From Thiorhodococcus drewsii AZ1 (GTDB lineage: Bacteria; Pseudomonadota; Gammaproteobacteria; Chromatiales; Chromatiaceae), in NCBI RefSeq assembly GCF_000224065.1, contig NZ_AFWT01000027.1, positions 1 through 64,000 on the forward strand: 64,000 bases of DNA, given 5' to 3'. Each line of letters begins with the position of its first letter. Positions within the stretch are counted from its first letter, which is position 1. The position numbers and the translations under genes are program-made. Below, piece by piece: positions 27,171 through 37,847 of the stretch. The notes below the pieces were generated by a model. That model saw only the letters and a program-made list of their open reading frames with translations. It had not been told where the DNA came from and made no database searches.

Positions 27171-28952
27171 GTGGCACTGACTGGAGCGGAACCAGATGGG
27201 GCGAATGTGACGGCGGCTGGCATGGAGTTGAGCGGGGGCGAGATCGTCGTCCAAGCGCTGCTGGACGAAGGGGTCGAATACGTCTTCGGCTACCCGGGTG
27301 GTTCGGTCCTTCACATCTACGATGCCCTGTTCAATAAGGGTGGGGTCAAACATATCCTCGTCCGGCACGAGCAGGCGGCGGCGCATGCGGCCGACGGCTA
27401 CGCGCGCTCGACCGGCAAGTGCGGCGTCTGTCTGGTCACCTCGGGGCCGGGCGCGACCAATGCCGTCACCGGCATTGCGACTGCCTATATGGATTCCGTC
27501 CCCATGGTGGTGCTCACCGGCCAGGTGCCGACGCCCTTCATCGGTAGCGACGCCTTCCAGGAGGTCGATACCGTCGGCATCACGCGTCCCTGCGTGAAGC
27601 ACAACTTCCTGGTCAAGGATGTGCGCGATCTGGCGGAGACCATCCGCAAGGCCTTTTATATCGCGACCACGGGCCGTCCGGGTCCGGTGGTAGTCGATAT
27701 CCCCAAGGATGTGACGGATCCCAACGTCAAGGTGCCCTACACCTATCCCAAGGACGTCAAGCTGCGCTCCTATAGTCCGGTCGAGCGCGGGCATCTTGGG
27801 CAGATCCGGCGGGCGGTGGATCTCATGCTCGAGGCGAAGCGCCCGATCTTCTATACCGGCGGTGGCGTGGTGCTGGGAGAGGGATCGGCCGAGCTGAGAG
27901 CCTTGGTCCAGGCGACAGGATTCCCCGTCACCAGTACGCTCATGGGGTTGGGGGCCGTTCCGGGAACGGACACGCAGTTCCTCGGCATGCTCGGCATGCA
28001 CGGCACCTATGAGGCCAACATGGCGATGCACGAGACCGATGTGCTGATTGCCGTCGGTGCGCGCTTCGACGATCGAGTCACCGGCAAGATCGAGCATTTC
28101 TGTCCGCACGCAAAGATCGTCCACATCGACGTGGATCCCTCATCGATCTCCAAGAACGTCAAGGTGGACGTGCCCATCGTGGGGCAGGTGGCGAGCGTGT
28201 TGGCCGATATGTTGCGCCTGTATCAGGAGCAAGCCACGAGTCAGAGGGCCTCCCAGCTCGCTGACTGGTGGGCCAAGATCGCCGAATGGCGGCGTGTCGA
28301 GTGCCTTCGTTATGACCAGGATCCGGCGGCGGCCATCAAGCCGCAGTTCGCGGTCGAGACGCTCTACAAGGTGACTCAGGGCGAACTCTATCTGGCCTCC
28401 GACGTGGGTCAGCACCAGATGTTCGCGGCCCAGTTCTATCCCTTCGACGAGCCGCGCCGCTGGATCAATTCCGGCGGTCTGGGCACCATGGGATTCGGAT
28501 TGCCGGCGGCGATCGGGGCCCAGCTCGCCCATCCTGAGGCGCAGGTCGCCTGCATTTCGGGCGATGCCAGCATTCTCATGTGCATCCAGGAGCTTGCGAC
28601 CTGTCTGCAGTATTCGCTGCCGATCAAGGTGGTACTGCTCAACAATGGCTACATGGGCATGGTCCGTCAGTGGCAGGAGCTCTTCTACGAGAGCCGCTAC
28701 TCTCAGTCCTACGTGGACGCCCTGCCGGATTTCGTGAAGCTCGCCGAGAGCTTCGGGCATGTTGGGATGCGGGTCGAACGCCCGGGCGATCTCGAGGGCG
28801 CTATGCGCGATGCCTTCGCCATGAAGGATCGTTTCGTGTTTATGGACGTCTTGGTCGATCCGACGGAAAACGTCTATCCCATGATCGTCGCGGGCAAGGG
28901 GCATCACGAGATGCAGTTGTCGCCTGGCCTGTCCGACCGCGAGTTGTCCTGA
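27171..28952 (+). CDS. ilvI: Acetolactate synthase, large subunit
   Basis: 593 residues. It condenses two pyruvates, or pyruvate with 2-ketobutyrate, using ThDP and FAD. ThDP glutamate is in RHEQAAAHAADGYAR, with GYPGGSVLHIYDA before it. The C-terminal ThDP/Mg motif is GDASILMCIQELATCLQYSLPIKVVLLNN. The GTG at 27171 is preceded by GGAGG (27157-27161) nine bases upstream, which decides this start; the ATG at 27222 (MELSGGE) has no such site and would give 576 residues, closer to E. coli IlvI. It is followed by its small subunit after 39 bases. Confidence 0.95.
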   Translation: MALTGAEPDGANVTAAGMELSGGEIVVQALLDEGVEYVFGYPGGSVLHIYDALFNKGGVKHILVRHEQAAAHAADGYARSTGKCGVCLVTSGPGATNAVTGIATAYMDSVPMVVLTGQVPTPFIGSDAFQEVDTVGITRPCVKHNFLVKDVRDLAETIRKAFYIATTGRPGPVVVDIPKDVTDPNVKVPYTYPKDVKLRSYSPVERGHLGQIRRAVDLMLEAKRPIFYTGGGVVLGEGSAELRALVQATGFPVTSTLMGLGAVPGTDTQFLGMLGMHGTYEANMAMHETDVLIAVGARFDDRVTGKIEHFCPHAKIVHIDVDPSSISKNVKVDVPIVGQVASVLADMLRLYQEQATSQRASQLADWWAKIAEWRRVECLRYDQDPAAAIKPQFAVETLYKVTQGELYLASDVGQHQMFAAQFYPFDEPRRWINSGGLGTMGFGLPAAIGAQLAHPEAQVACISGDASILMCIQELATCLQYSLPIKVVLLNNGYMGMVRQWQELFYESRYSQSYVDALPDFVKLAESFGHVGMRVERPGDLEGAMRDAFAMKDRFVFMDVLVDPTENVYPMIVAGKGHHEMQLSPGLSDRELS

Positions 28953-28991
28953 GCGTCATCCCCACATAGACCGAATACGAGATCTGAGCCA

Positions 28992-29483
28992 ATGAGACAC
29001 ATCATTGCCGTGTTGCTTGAGAACGAAGCCGGTGCGCTCTCGCGCGTCGCCGGGCTTTTCTCGGCCCGTGGCTACAACATCGAATCTCTAACCGTCGCGC
29101 CTACCGACGATCCCACCCTGTCCCGCATGACGCTGGTGACGACCGGGAACGACGAGATCGTCGAGCAGATCAAGAAGCAGTTGAACAAGCTGATCGATAC
29201 GGTGAAACTGCTCGACCTGTCCGAGGGGCCTCACATCGAGCGCGAGATGATGATGGTCAAGGTGCGTGCCGAGCGCGAGGACCGCGAGGAACTCAAGCGC
29301 CTTACAGACATCTTCCGTGCCAAGATCATCGATGTGACGGATACCAGCTACGTGATCGAGCTGACCGGTGCCTCCAGGAAACTCGATGCCTTCATCGATA
29401 CGCTGCCCGGCGGGGCGATCATCGAGGTGGTTCGCTCCGGGCCGACCGGCATCGCGCGGGGCGAGAAGGGACTCGTCCTCTAA
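28992..29483 (+). CDS. ilvH: Acetolactate synthase, regulatory small subunit
   Basis: 163 residues, the same length as E. coli IlvH. The N-terminal ACT domain begins RHIIAVLLENEAGALSRVAGLFSARGYNIESL and binds valine for feedback inhibition. The C-terminal ACT-like domain includes TDIFRAKIIDVTDTSYVIELTG. It stabilises and activates the large subunit encoded just upstream. Confidence 0.96.
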   Translation: MRHIIAVLLENEAGALSRVAGLFSARGYNIESLTVAPTDDPTLSRMTLVTTGNDEIVEQIKKQLNKLIDTVKLLDLSEGPHIEREMMMVKVRAEREDREELKRLTDIFRAKIIDVTDTSYVIELTGASRKLDAFIDTLPGGAIIEVVRSGPTGIARGEKGLVL

Positions 29484-30620
<1,137 letters not shown>

Positions 30621-30663
30621 TCGCACCGGTTGCGCCGGCTCTGGTCGGCGCTCCGAGCATCCG

Positions 30664-30694
30664 AATGGCCGCCTTGCGCGGCCATTTGCGTTTT
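30664..30694 (+). terminator. Intrinsic terminator after ilvC
   Basis: AATGGCCGC (30664-30672) and GCGGCCATT (30678-30686) form a perfect 9-bp stem with a CTTGC loop, followed by TGCGTTTT. It sits 43 bases past the ilvC stop and before the convergent GGDEF gene. Confidence 0.75.
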
Positions 30695-30709
30695 CAGGAG
30701 GGGGCAGGG

Positions 30710-31338
30710 TCAGGCGACGCGCGTGAGGCGTCGGGCGGGCCGCCGCTGGGGGTTCGGCGTGCGTTGACCGCGCGAGTCCTGCATGGCCTGGGTGGCGCGC
30801 TCGAAGATCGCTTGGGCCTCGATGCCCTCTTGCGGATAGAGGGCGTAACCCATATCGTTCAAGACCTGCAGCAGAGCTCCCTTCGCCATGATGGGTTTTT
30901 GGCGAGGCGCTTGGTGAGCCGGTCGGCGACACCCTGGGCCTTCGGCGGCTCCATGATCCCTTCCAGAATGACGGCGAACTGGTCGTCTCCGATCCGTGCG
31001 ACCGTGTCGGTGCTGCGCACCCCGGTGCGGAGTTGTTCGGCGTACTTGCCGATGACCTGTTCCGCGACGCCGTTGCCGTAACGCTCACAGATGGACTCCA
31101 GATCGTCCATTTTCAGCAGGAGCAGGGCGAACGAGCCGCGATGGCTGCGGTGATACCTGATGGCATCGGTCAAGCGATCGAAAAAGGCCTTGCGGTTGAT
31201 GAGGCCGGTCTGTACATCGTAATCGCTGGCGCTTGGTGTGCGGCGAGGTGTCAGGTTCCTCGTTGAGCGGTTGTCGCGCTGCGAATCGGGCGGTTCGGCC
31301 TGCATGCTGTCGGGATTGGGGGAATTCGGTCCAACCAT
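30710..31338 (-). pseudogene. GGDEF-domain protein with degenerate active site and a frameshift
   Basis: The frame from the ATG at 31338 gives a variable N-terminus, the GGDEF start motif DVQTGLINRKAFFDRL, and VARIGDDQFAVILEG, where GGDEF is replaced by GDDQF. After RLTKRLAK the frame breaks and stops 16 codons later at 30859. Adding one A to the A5 run (T5 at 30896-30900 on the plus strand) restores a normal GGDEF C-terminus (KPIMAKGALLQVLNDMGYALYPQEG) that ends with a TGA at 30710-30712. Whether this is a true mutation, a slippery-site frameshift or a sequence error cannot be told here. The altered signature predicts no cyclase activity even when intact. Confidence 0.75.
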
Positions 31339-31493
31339 CTTGTCCTCATCATCGTGGACGGCGTGTCGTTATGTGTTCGGCATCGGCCCAGGTTCAACTA
31401 TTGTCGCATCGGTGGGCATCTGACAGAGTATATGAAAAAACCGATAGGATAATGAGATTCTTCCTCTCGCAAAGGTGCCGTCGATGATAACGA

Positions 31494-32132
31494 TCAAGCC
31501 TTGATGAAGGACATGAATTCGGCGCGGGTGCGGGGGTCCTCGTCGAAGGCGCCTCGCATGGCGCTCGAGACCGTCGTGCTGCGCTGTTTCTGCACTCCGC
31601 GCATCATCATGCAGGTGTGGCTGGCCTCCAAGACGACCGCGACGCCGTGCGCTCCGAGATGCTCCATCAGGGCGTCGGCGACCTGATTGGTCAGGCGTTC
31701 CTGGACCTGCAGTCGGCGGGCGAAGACGTCGACCACGCGTGCGATCTTGCTCAGTCCGACGACCTTCCCGTTGGGCAGATAGCCGACGTGGGCGTGCCCG
31801 AAGAAGGGCAGCATGTGGTGCTCGCACATGGAATAGAACTCGATGTCCCGCACCACGACCATCTGTTTGACGTCTTCGGCGAAGACGGCTCCCTTGATGA
31901 TGTCCTCGGCGGACAGGCCGTAGCCGCTGGTCAGGAAGTCCATCGCCTTCGCGACCCGTAAGGGTGTGCGTTTCAGTCCCTCGCGATCCGCGTCCTCGCC
32001 GATTTCGACGAGCATGCGCCGGACCAGATCCTCTTTCAGTGGGTCGTAGACCTCCTCGTTGGACTCGGGTTCGAAACTGGTTGCGTAATGGCTGTGTGCC
32101 AGTACCTGAGACAGCTTGGACTTCTCTGACAT
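31494..32132 (-). CDS. folE: GTP cyclohydrolase I
   Basis: 212 residues. It converts GTP to 7,8-dihydroneopterin triphosphate for folate synthesis. Zinc and catalytic residues are in [20 protein letters not shown] and in [13 protein letters not shown]. The usual family signature [23 protein letters not shown] is complete. The ATG at 32132 (MSEKSKLSQ) is chosen because the frame upstream to 32255 lacks any conserved feature. Confidence 0.96.
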   Translation of the reverse strand: MSEKSKLSQVLAHSHYATSFEPESNEEVYDPLKEDLVRRMLVEIGEDADREGLKRTPLRVAKAMDFLTSGYGLSAEDIIKGAVFAEDVKQMVVVRDIEFYSMCEHHMLPFFGHAHVGYLPNGKVVGLSKIARVVDVFARRLQVQERLTNQVADALMEHLGAHGVAVVLEASHTCMMMRGVQKQRSTTVSSAMRGAFDEDPRTRAEFMSFIKA

Positions 32133-32300
32133 GCGATGGCCTCGATATCCTTTGCGCTCGCTACGGGGCGGCCTTGTCCGTCCCCGAACGGCTTCCGTTG
32201 AGTGCTCGAATGCAAAAATTGGGGCAATTCCGCAAAAGGGAATCGGACCTGACACTACGAATCGGCAAGGCGGGTCGGATTGGGTTGGGTCGGTTTTCGC

Positions 32301-33323
32301 TCATCCGCCGGTGGCGTTCATGTGGCGTAACACAAGGGGTTGACCGGAGAGGTTGAAGTCGTGGCCGCGCGGTTTCAGGTCCATCGCGGAGACGATGGTC
32401 TGTTTGACCGGCGCATCGTCGCAGGGGTTGGCCCGTAGCGCGCGTCGGAGGTCGACCGAGTGCTCTTGTCCCAGACAGAGCAGAAGCCGTCCCTCGGCGG
32501 TCACACGGACGCGATTGCAGTCGCCGCAGAAATTATGGCTGTGGGGCGAGATGAAGCCGACCCGGGTCTCGGTCCCGGCGATGCGGTAATACTTGGACGG
32601 ACCGCCGGTGGTTTCGGTTGTAGGCAGCAGCTCGAATGCCCGTTCCAGATCGAGGCGGATCGCATCGCTCGGATAGTAGGCCTCGGCCCGGTCATGATCG
32701 GCGATAACGCCGAGGGGCATCTCCTCGATGAAGCTCAGATCGATGCCCTGGTCGATGGCGAAGCGGGTGAGGTCGAGAATCTCGTCGTGGTTGCGGTTCT
32801 TGAGGATGACGCTGTTGAGCTTGATACGCTCGAATCCGCAGCGGATAGCCGCTTCGATTCCGTCCAGTGTCTTGTCGATGTCTCCGAGCCGGGTAATGCG
32901 TCTGAAGCGCTCGGGCTTGAGCGAATCCAGGCTGATGTTGATGCGTTTGACCCCGGCGTTCTTCAGCGCCTGGGCGTGCTGGCGAAGCTGGCTTCCGTTG
33001 GTGGTCAGTGCCAGGTCGCGGATCCCCGGGGTTTCGCCGAGTCGCTCGAAGAGCCAGGTGGCGTTGCGGCGGACCAGGGGCTCGCCGCCGGTAATGCGGA
33101 TGCGAGTGACGCCGAGTTCGCTGAAACAGCGGCCGAGTCGTGCCATCTCTTCGAGTGTGAGCAATTGGTTGCGCGGCAGGAATCTCATGTTCTCGGACAT
33201 GCAATAGACGCAACGCAGATCGCATCGATCCGTGATGGATAGACGGACGTAGTGAATGCGCCGGCCGAAGCGGTCGGTCAGCTCGCCTCCCGCATCGATG
33301 CTCTTTCGGGTGGATGGGCTCAT
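32301..33323 (-). CDS. moaA: GTP 3',8-cyclase (molybdenum cofactor synthesis)
   Basis: 340 residues, a radical SAM enzyme making the cyclic pyranopterin precursor with MoaC. The N-terminal cluster motif is CDLRCVYC (CX3CX2C), followed by RITGGEPLVR. The second cluster site is FCGDCNRVRVTAEGRLLLCL. The functionally needed C-terminal GG is present (NATGG). No other moa gene is in the window; folE next door uses the same GTP substrate but is a separate pathway. Confidence 0.96.
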   Translation of the reverse strand: MSPSTRKSIDAGGELTDRFGRRIHYVRLSITDRCDLRCVYCMSENMRFLPRNQLLTLEEMARLGRCFSELGVTRIRITGGEPLVRRNATWLFERLGETPGIRDLALTTNGSQLRQHAQALKNAGVKRINISLDSLKPERFRRITRLGDIDKTLDGIEAAIRCGFERIKLNSVILKNRNHDEILDLTRFAIDQGIDLSFIEEMPLGVIADHDRAEAYYPSDAIRLDLERAFELLPTTETTGGPSKYYRIAGTETRVGFISPHSHNFCGDCNRVRVTAEGRLLLCLGQEHSVDLRRALRANPCDDAPVKQTIVSAMDLKPRGHDFNLSGQPLVLRHMNATGG

Positions 33324-33598
33324 GTGCTCGGCGCTCCTCGTCCCGTCGGCTCGGATGGCCGATCATGCTTCTATTCGGTGTCGTTCAGGGCCGTTTACTC
33401 TCGCAGGACTTGAGGTCGGCAGCAACCCGAGGAAAGGGTGGTTTTGTCCGGCTCGCTCGGTTGGCTCTGCGCTGCGTCGATTGGGGCTCTCGTTGACCCG
33501 GTGAAGGCCATGCTCTAGCCTGCCGTTTCGTCCTCGGGCTTGGGCTCGGGATTTCTGGCGGGCGGCGAGCGATCGCCGTATCAATCGGACGCGTTCCC

Positions 33599-34663
33599 AT
33601 GAAAGATTCCTGGAAGGCCGCGATGCAGGAGGCCGCTCGGTTGACTCGAGCCGGTCAGATTGCCGAGGCGACCGCGCTTATCGGACGTGCACTGAGCAAG
33701 GATTCGTCCACTCCCGAGCCTGGCGACGCTTCGGGTTCAGTGATCGATGGCGAGTTCGAGGTCGTTCAGGATGCGCGCGCGCCGGCATCGCCCGAATCTT
33801 CGGGTTGGTCGTCCGGGACCTTCGCGAACGCATCGGGTGCGCGCGACTATCGGCTTTTTGCGCCTCCGCCCGACTCGCGGGCAGAGGCTCCGCGTCCACT
33901 GTTGCTCATGCTTCATGGATGTACGCAGGATCCCGATGATTTCGTGGCATCGACCCGAATGCAGGCGCTGGCTTTGGAGCAGGGTGTGTATCTGCTGTGC
34001 CCGGCGCAGTCCGTTGCGGCCAATTCCAACCGCTGTTGGGGTTGGTTCGAAGAGACGAATCAATCGATCGATCAGGGGGAGCCGGGAATCATTGCCGGCC
34101 TGGTTCGCCAGATTCTCTCCACCCATCCGATCGATAGGCGCAGGGTCTATGTCGCGGGCTTTTCGGCCGGCGGGGCCATGGCGGCGACCCTGGCTGCGCT
34201 CTATCCGAACCTCTTTGCGGCAGCGGGCGTTCATTCGGGGGTGGCCCATGGTGCGGCACGCGATCTCATGTCCGCATTGGTCGTCATGCATCAGGGTGCG
34301 CCGGCGGTGGATGCAAGCCAGGGCTTGGGGGGCGAGCCCGTGCCCATGATCCTGTTCCAGGGCGACGCGGACGCAACGGTGCATCCGAACAACGCCGCGC
34401 GTTTGATCGCGCAGGCCGGTTTCGTCGTCGGCGGCCCCGATGAACGGCCGGCGGAGCAGGGGCGCGTGCCTGGCGGCTACGCGTATAGCCACTGGGTCTA
34501 CGCCGATCCTGCTGGTCGTCGTTGCGCCGAACGCTGGTCGATCCATGGCGCCGGTCACGGCTGGTCGGGCGGCAGCGCCCTGCACGCCTTTACCGAGCCG
34601 CGAGGACCGGACGCCTCGCGCGAGATCCTGCGATTCTTTCTTGAGCACCCCAAGGGCGGTTGA
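33599..34663 (+). CDS. PHB-depolymerase-family esterase (LpqC-like)
   Basis: 354 residues. Residues ~80-350 form an alpha/beta-hydrolase of the PHB depolymerase family: oxyanion-side MLHGCTQDPDDF, nucleophile Ser in AGFSAGGAM, Asp in FQGDADATVHPNNA and His in GAGHGWSGG. Residues 1-75 are an Ala/Glu-rich and then Ser/Pro-rich extension. No signal peptide is seen, so the enzyme is probably cytoplasmic and may act on stored polyhydroxyalkanoate or on small esters. It starts with the ATG at 33599 and is divergent from moaA. Confidence 0.83.
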   Translation: MKDSWKAAMQEAARLTRAGQIAEATALIGRALSKDSSTPEPGDASGSVIDGEFEVVQDARAPASPESSGWSSGTFANASGARDYRLFAPPPDSRAEAPRPLLLMLHGCTQDPDDFVASTRMQALALEQGVYLLCPAQSVAANSNRCWGWFEETNQSIDQGEPGIIAGLVRQILSTHPIDRRRVYVAGFSAGGAMAATLAALYPNLFAAAGVHSGVAHGAARDLMSALVVMHQGAPAVDASQGLGGEPVPMILFQGDADATVHPNNAARLIAQAGFVVGGPDERPAEQGRVPGGYAYSHWVYADPAGRRCAERWSIHGAGHGWSGGSALHAFTEPRGPDASREILRFFLEHPKGG

Positions 34664-34743
34664 TCGCGCGCCGGGGAATCGAGTCGGGCCAAATAGTGTT
34701 TTGCACAATCCCATGTAAGAATCACGGTTTCCTGATACTCAAC

Positions 34744-35298
34744 ATGAGGTATTCGTCCGTGAGTCAAGATATTAAGGTCGCGCGTTATGGCCTGGTCGCA
34801 CAGGGGTTTCACTGGCTAGTGGCCCTGCTTCTATTGGGCCTCTTCGTCACCAACAGTCTGCGGGAGGCAGCGCCCGAGGCGTCCGAGCTGTTCTGGCTCC
34901 GACTTCACATGTCGCTCGGTATCCTGGTCTTTCTGGTGACCATCGCCCGGATCGGCTGGCGCAAGATCGTCCCTCCGCCGGCGATGCTGGATGCGCCTAA
35001 GTGGAGCCAGTTCGCGGCCAATGCGGCCCACGTTCTGCTCAACCTCGCAACCTTGCTGGTTCCCATCTTTGGTTATTTGCGTGTCGCCTCGAAGGGCTAT
35101 GCGGCTGATTTCTTCGGCGCTCAGATTCCGTCTATCACGGGTGAGATGCACGCTCTGCACGAGCTCATGGAGAACGTTTTCCATGGCGAGCCGATGGAAC
35201 TCTTCCTCTATGCGCTGATCGCGCTGCACGTGGTCGCGGCGCTTTGGCATCAGTATGTTCTGAAGGACAACGGGCTTCGGCGCATGTTGCCTTGGTAG
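34744..35298 (+). CDS. Cytochrome b561-family protein
   Basis: 184 residues with four membrane helices (about 20-40, 53-70, 95-115 and 155-175). Likely haem-ligand histidines are in QGFHWLVALL, RLHMSLGILVF, ALHELMENVFH and ALHVVAALWHQ, the pattern of bacterial b561 (CybB-like) superoxide:ubiquinone oxidoreductases. A GTG at 34759 with AGGT eight bases upstream would give a 179-residue form; both starts keep the first helix. Confidence 0.87.
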   Translation: MRYSSVSQDIKVARYGLVAQGFHWLVALLLLGLFVTNSLREAAPEASELFWLRLHMSLGILVFLVTIARIGWRKIVPPPAMLDAPKWSQFAANAAHVLLNLATLLVPIFGYLRVASKGYAADFFGAQIPSITGEMHALHELMENVFHGEPMELFLYALIALHVVAALWHQYVLKDNGLRRMLPW

Positions 35299-35411
35299 GC
35301 CGTTGCGGCGATGGGGTCTGTGGAGTCCGTTGCCGCGACAGCGTACGGATGTCTGGAGGCGGTGCGAGGCGAGCGCCGATGCGCCGTCGAGAGAAGGGAG
35401 TGAGGCCGATG

Positions 35412-35459
35412 GATCGCTTGACGAAGACGCGCCACTCTCGGCGTTTTCGTCAAGCGATC
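35412..35459. terminator. Long hairpin between convergent cytochrome b561 and mltD genes
   Basis: GATCGCTTGACGAA (35412-35425) is an exact inverse of TTCGTCAAGCGATC (35446-35459). After one G-T position, ACGC (35427-35430) also pairs with GCGT (35441-35444), giving a 19-position stem around a 10-base loop. It lies 12 bases before the mltD stop codon. It probably ends both convergent transcripts, although no T-run is present. Confidence 0.6.
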
Positions 35460-35470
35460 GCTCGGTCGGA

Positions 35471-36904
35471 TTAGCTGGATCCGTTCGCGGTGCGGCGATA
35501 GATGCGTACCGTATCACCCGGGTTGAAGCGTTTCTCCACGACCGGGTTCCAGCGGCGGATATCGGCGGTCGTCACCCCGTAGCGACGGGCGATGGCCGAG
35601 ATGGAGTCGCCCTTGCGCACGCGATGGGTGAGCACGGCGGAGGTCCGCTTCTGGGTTGGGATGCTCAGGGTCTGTCCGGGCAGTAGCGGGTCGCGAACCG
35701 ACATGCCGTTCCGGTCGGCCAGGGTCTTGAGATCCAGTCCGTGTCGCAAGGCGACCGAGGCCAGTGTCTCGCCGTTACGCACGACGTGATCCTTGCTGTC
35801 GAGCATGGATTCGTCGACGAAGCTCGGTTGGCGCTGATGGACTCGGACCGCGACTCGCGAGGACATGGAGCCGGTCACCACCGGTATGACGTCGATCTTC
35901 GAGGACTTGGCGCTGATCTTGGATCCCATCCCGGCGGGAACCATCAGCTGACGTATCGATTGACCGCTCTTGATCTTGAGGGCTGGGTTGAGCTGACGCA
36001 GTACGGCGAGATCGACCCCGCTAGCGGTTGCCACCTTGACCAGATCCATGGGCTCGCGACTGCGGATGACCTCCATGCCCGGCCGGTCGGGGATGCTCGG
36101 CAGGTGCTGGCCATATTTGCGGGCCTCGGCGACCAGTCGTGCGTCTGCGAGGATCTTCGGGACGTAATTCTTGGTTTCGGCGGGCAGGTCGAGCGACCAG
36201 AAATCGGTGGGCTTGCCCTTGCGGCGGTTGGCGGCGATCGCCGATTCGACGCGTCCCGGGCCGCAGTTGTAGGCGGCCATCGCCAGTTCCCAGTCTCCAT
36301 CGAAGCGACGGCTGAGCTGCTCGAGATATTTCAGCGCGGCACGCGTCGATGCGACGACGTCACGACGCTCGTCATAACCTCTATCCAGTCTCAGGCCCAT
36401 CTCCCGCGCCGTGTAGGGCATGAACTGCCACATGCCACCAGCGGCCTTGGGTGAGGTTGCTGCGGGGTTGTAGCGGCTTTCCACATGCGGCAGAAGGGCG
36501 AGTTCCATCGGGAACCCGCGGCGCTCGATTTCGGCGACGATCTGAGGCAGATAGGGCGAGGCGCGTTTGGAGAGCTTTTCGAGATAGCGCGGATCGCGTC
36601 TGAATCGCTCCAGCGTGCTGTCGATGCGAGCGTTCGCGTGGAGGTTGAGCTGCATCCCTGCTCGAACCCGTGACCAGAGATCCCCTTTGCTGCCTCCCTG
36701 GGCCAACTTGGCGCGTCCGGAAACGGAGACGTCGCGAGCGGGCTTGACGAATCCGTATTCGCGAGCCGAAACGGTGCCGGCGTAACTGCCGTAAGGTTGT
36801 TCGATCGTTGAGACATCCGTTCGGTTCGCGCAGCCCAGCATCAGGGGCAGGGCAAGGACAGCCAGCGCGCAGGCTACGCGTCCGACAAGGCTGGCTTCAG
36901 TCAT
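35471..36904 (-). CDS. mltD: Membrane-bound lytic murein transglycosylase D
   Basis: 477 residues. A lipoprotein signal ends in LPLMLGC. A family-1 transglycosylase domain (about 120-250) carries the catalytic Glu in LPHVESRYNP and the motifs AAGGMWQFMPYTARE and AAYNCGPG. Two LysM repeats near the C-terminus (about 375-420, HVVRNGETLASVALRHG, and 427-472, HRVRKGDSISAIARRYG) bind peptidoglycan. It cleaves glycan strands to 1,6-anhydro products at the outer membrane. Confidence 0.95.
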   Translation of the reverse strand: MTEASLVGRVACALAVLALPLMLGCANRTDVSTIEQPYGSYAGTVSAREYGFVKPARDVSVSGRAKLAQGGSKGDLWSRVRAGMQLNLHANARIDSTLERFRRDPRYLEKLSKRASPYLPQIVAEIERRGFPMELALLPHVESRYNPAATSPKAAGGMWQFMPYTAREMGLRLDRGYDERRDVVASTRAALKYLEQLSRRFDGDWELAMAAYNCGPGRVESAIAANRRKGKPTDFWSLDLPAETKNYVPKILADARLVAEARKYGQHLPSIPDRPGMEVIRSREPMDLVKVATASGVDLAVLRQLNPALKIKSGQSIRQLMVPAGMGSKISAKSSKIDVIPVVTGSMSSRVAVRVHQRQPSFVDESMLDSKDHVVRNGETLASVALRHGLDLKTLADRNGMSVRDPLLPGQTLSIPTQKRTSAVLTHRVRKGDSISAIARRYGVTTADIRRWNPVVEKRFNPGDTVRIYRRTANGSS

Positions 36905-37082
36905 GGTAACCCCGACTTGAAATTATGTAACTACCTGTTTAAGCGAGTATTATGATTTTACGCGTGCCATCATACGCAAAGGGGCGGCCTAATTCCAGGT
37001 TTGCCGCATGGCTTGGGTCTCTTCGGCAGCACGACAGACGTGTCGATCCTGGGTACCATGTGCGGTCTCAAGAGGCATCCTC

Positions 37083-37847
37083 ATGATCGTTTCCACTCGT
37101 CAGGAATCCCCGTTGGCCCGCTTGCCAGACTGGTATCGCTCCCCGCTCGGACAGGAGGTGGCGAGGCTTGAGTGTGCCTGCGTGCAGGGATTGCTCAACA
37201 CCACCTTCGGCTACCATCTGGTGCAGATCGGCGCGACGGAGGTCTTTCGGGACGTCCTCGCCGCCAGCCGCATCCGGCACCGCGTTCTCATGCCGTTCGA
37301 GTCCGCGCCTGGTTCCGAGGGTTCTCGGGTCATCGGCTCGGTTCAGCGGCTTCCGTTCGCCTCCGACAGCATCGACGCCGTGCTCCTGCCGCACACGCTG
37401 GATTTCGCTTCCGATCCCCAGGGGGTTCTGGAAGAGGTCGAACGAATCCTCATTCCCGAGGGACGGGTCGTGATCGTGGGATTCAATGCCTTGAGCTCCT
37501 GGGGCGTCCGTCGTCTTCTCTGGCGCTCCAAGGGGCGGATGCCCTGGTGCGGCCGCTTTCATCGTCCCGGACAGGTTCGGGATTGGCTGTCGGCGCAGGG
37601 CTGCGATCTGGAATGCTGCGAATACAGGATGTTCCGCCCACCGTTGGCGAGTCTCCAGGGCCCTCGTTGCGGTGGGCTCGACCTTATGGGGCGACGCTTC
37701 TGGCCGATTCTGGGCGGCATCTATGTGATGCGCGCGGTCAAGCGAGTCGCCACCGTCACGCCTTTGCGCCCGCGTATGGCTCAGGCTTCCGCTTTGCTAT
37801 CGGGCCGCGCGGTCCGTCCGACGACACGAGGAACAGGTCATGTCTGA
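37083..37847 (+). CDS. YafS-like class I methyltransferase
   Basis: 254 residues. Recognisable are [27 protein letters not shown] and [15 protein letters not shown], motif III-IV of a SAM-dependent methyltransferase (methyltransf_11). Motif I is weak, as in E. coli YafS, which is likewise encoded immediately before rnhA and dnaQ. Function is unknown. The start ATG has AGAGG seven bases upstream, and the end overlaps rnhA by 8 bases. Confidence 0.85.
   Translation: MIVSTRQESPLARLPDWYRSPLGQEVARLECACVQGLLNTTFGYHLVQIGATEVFRDVLAASRIRHRVLMPFESAPGSEGSRVIGSVQRLPFASDSIDAVLLPHTLDFASDPQGVLEEVERILIPEGRVVIVGFNALSSWGVRRLLWRSKGRMPWCGRFHRPGQVRDWLSAQGCDLECCEYRMFRPPLASLQGPRCGGLDLMGRRFWPILGGIYVMRAVKRVATVTPLRPRMAQASALLSGRAVRPTTRGTGHV

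Noticed and set aside
27019-27180. 53-codon open frame in the ilvI leader that overlaps the ilvI start
   Set aside because: No ribosome binding site and not enriched in Ile, Leu or Val apart from one LVV; not a convincing leader peptide.
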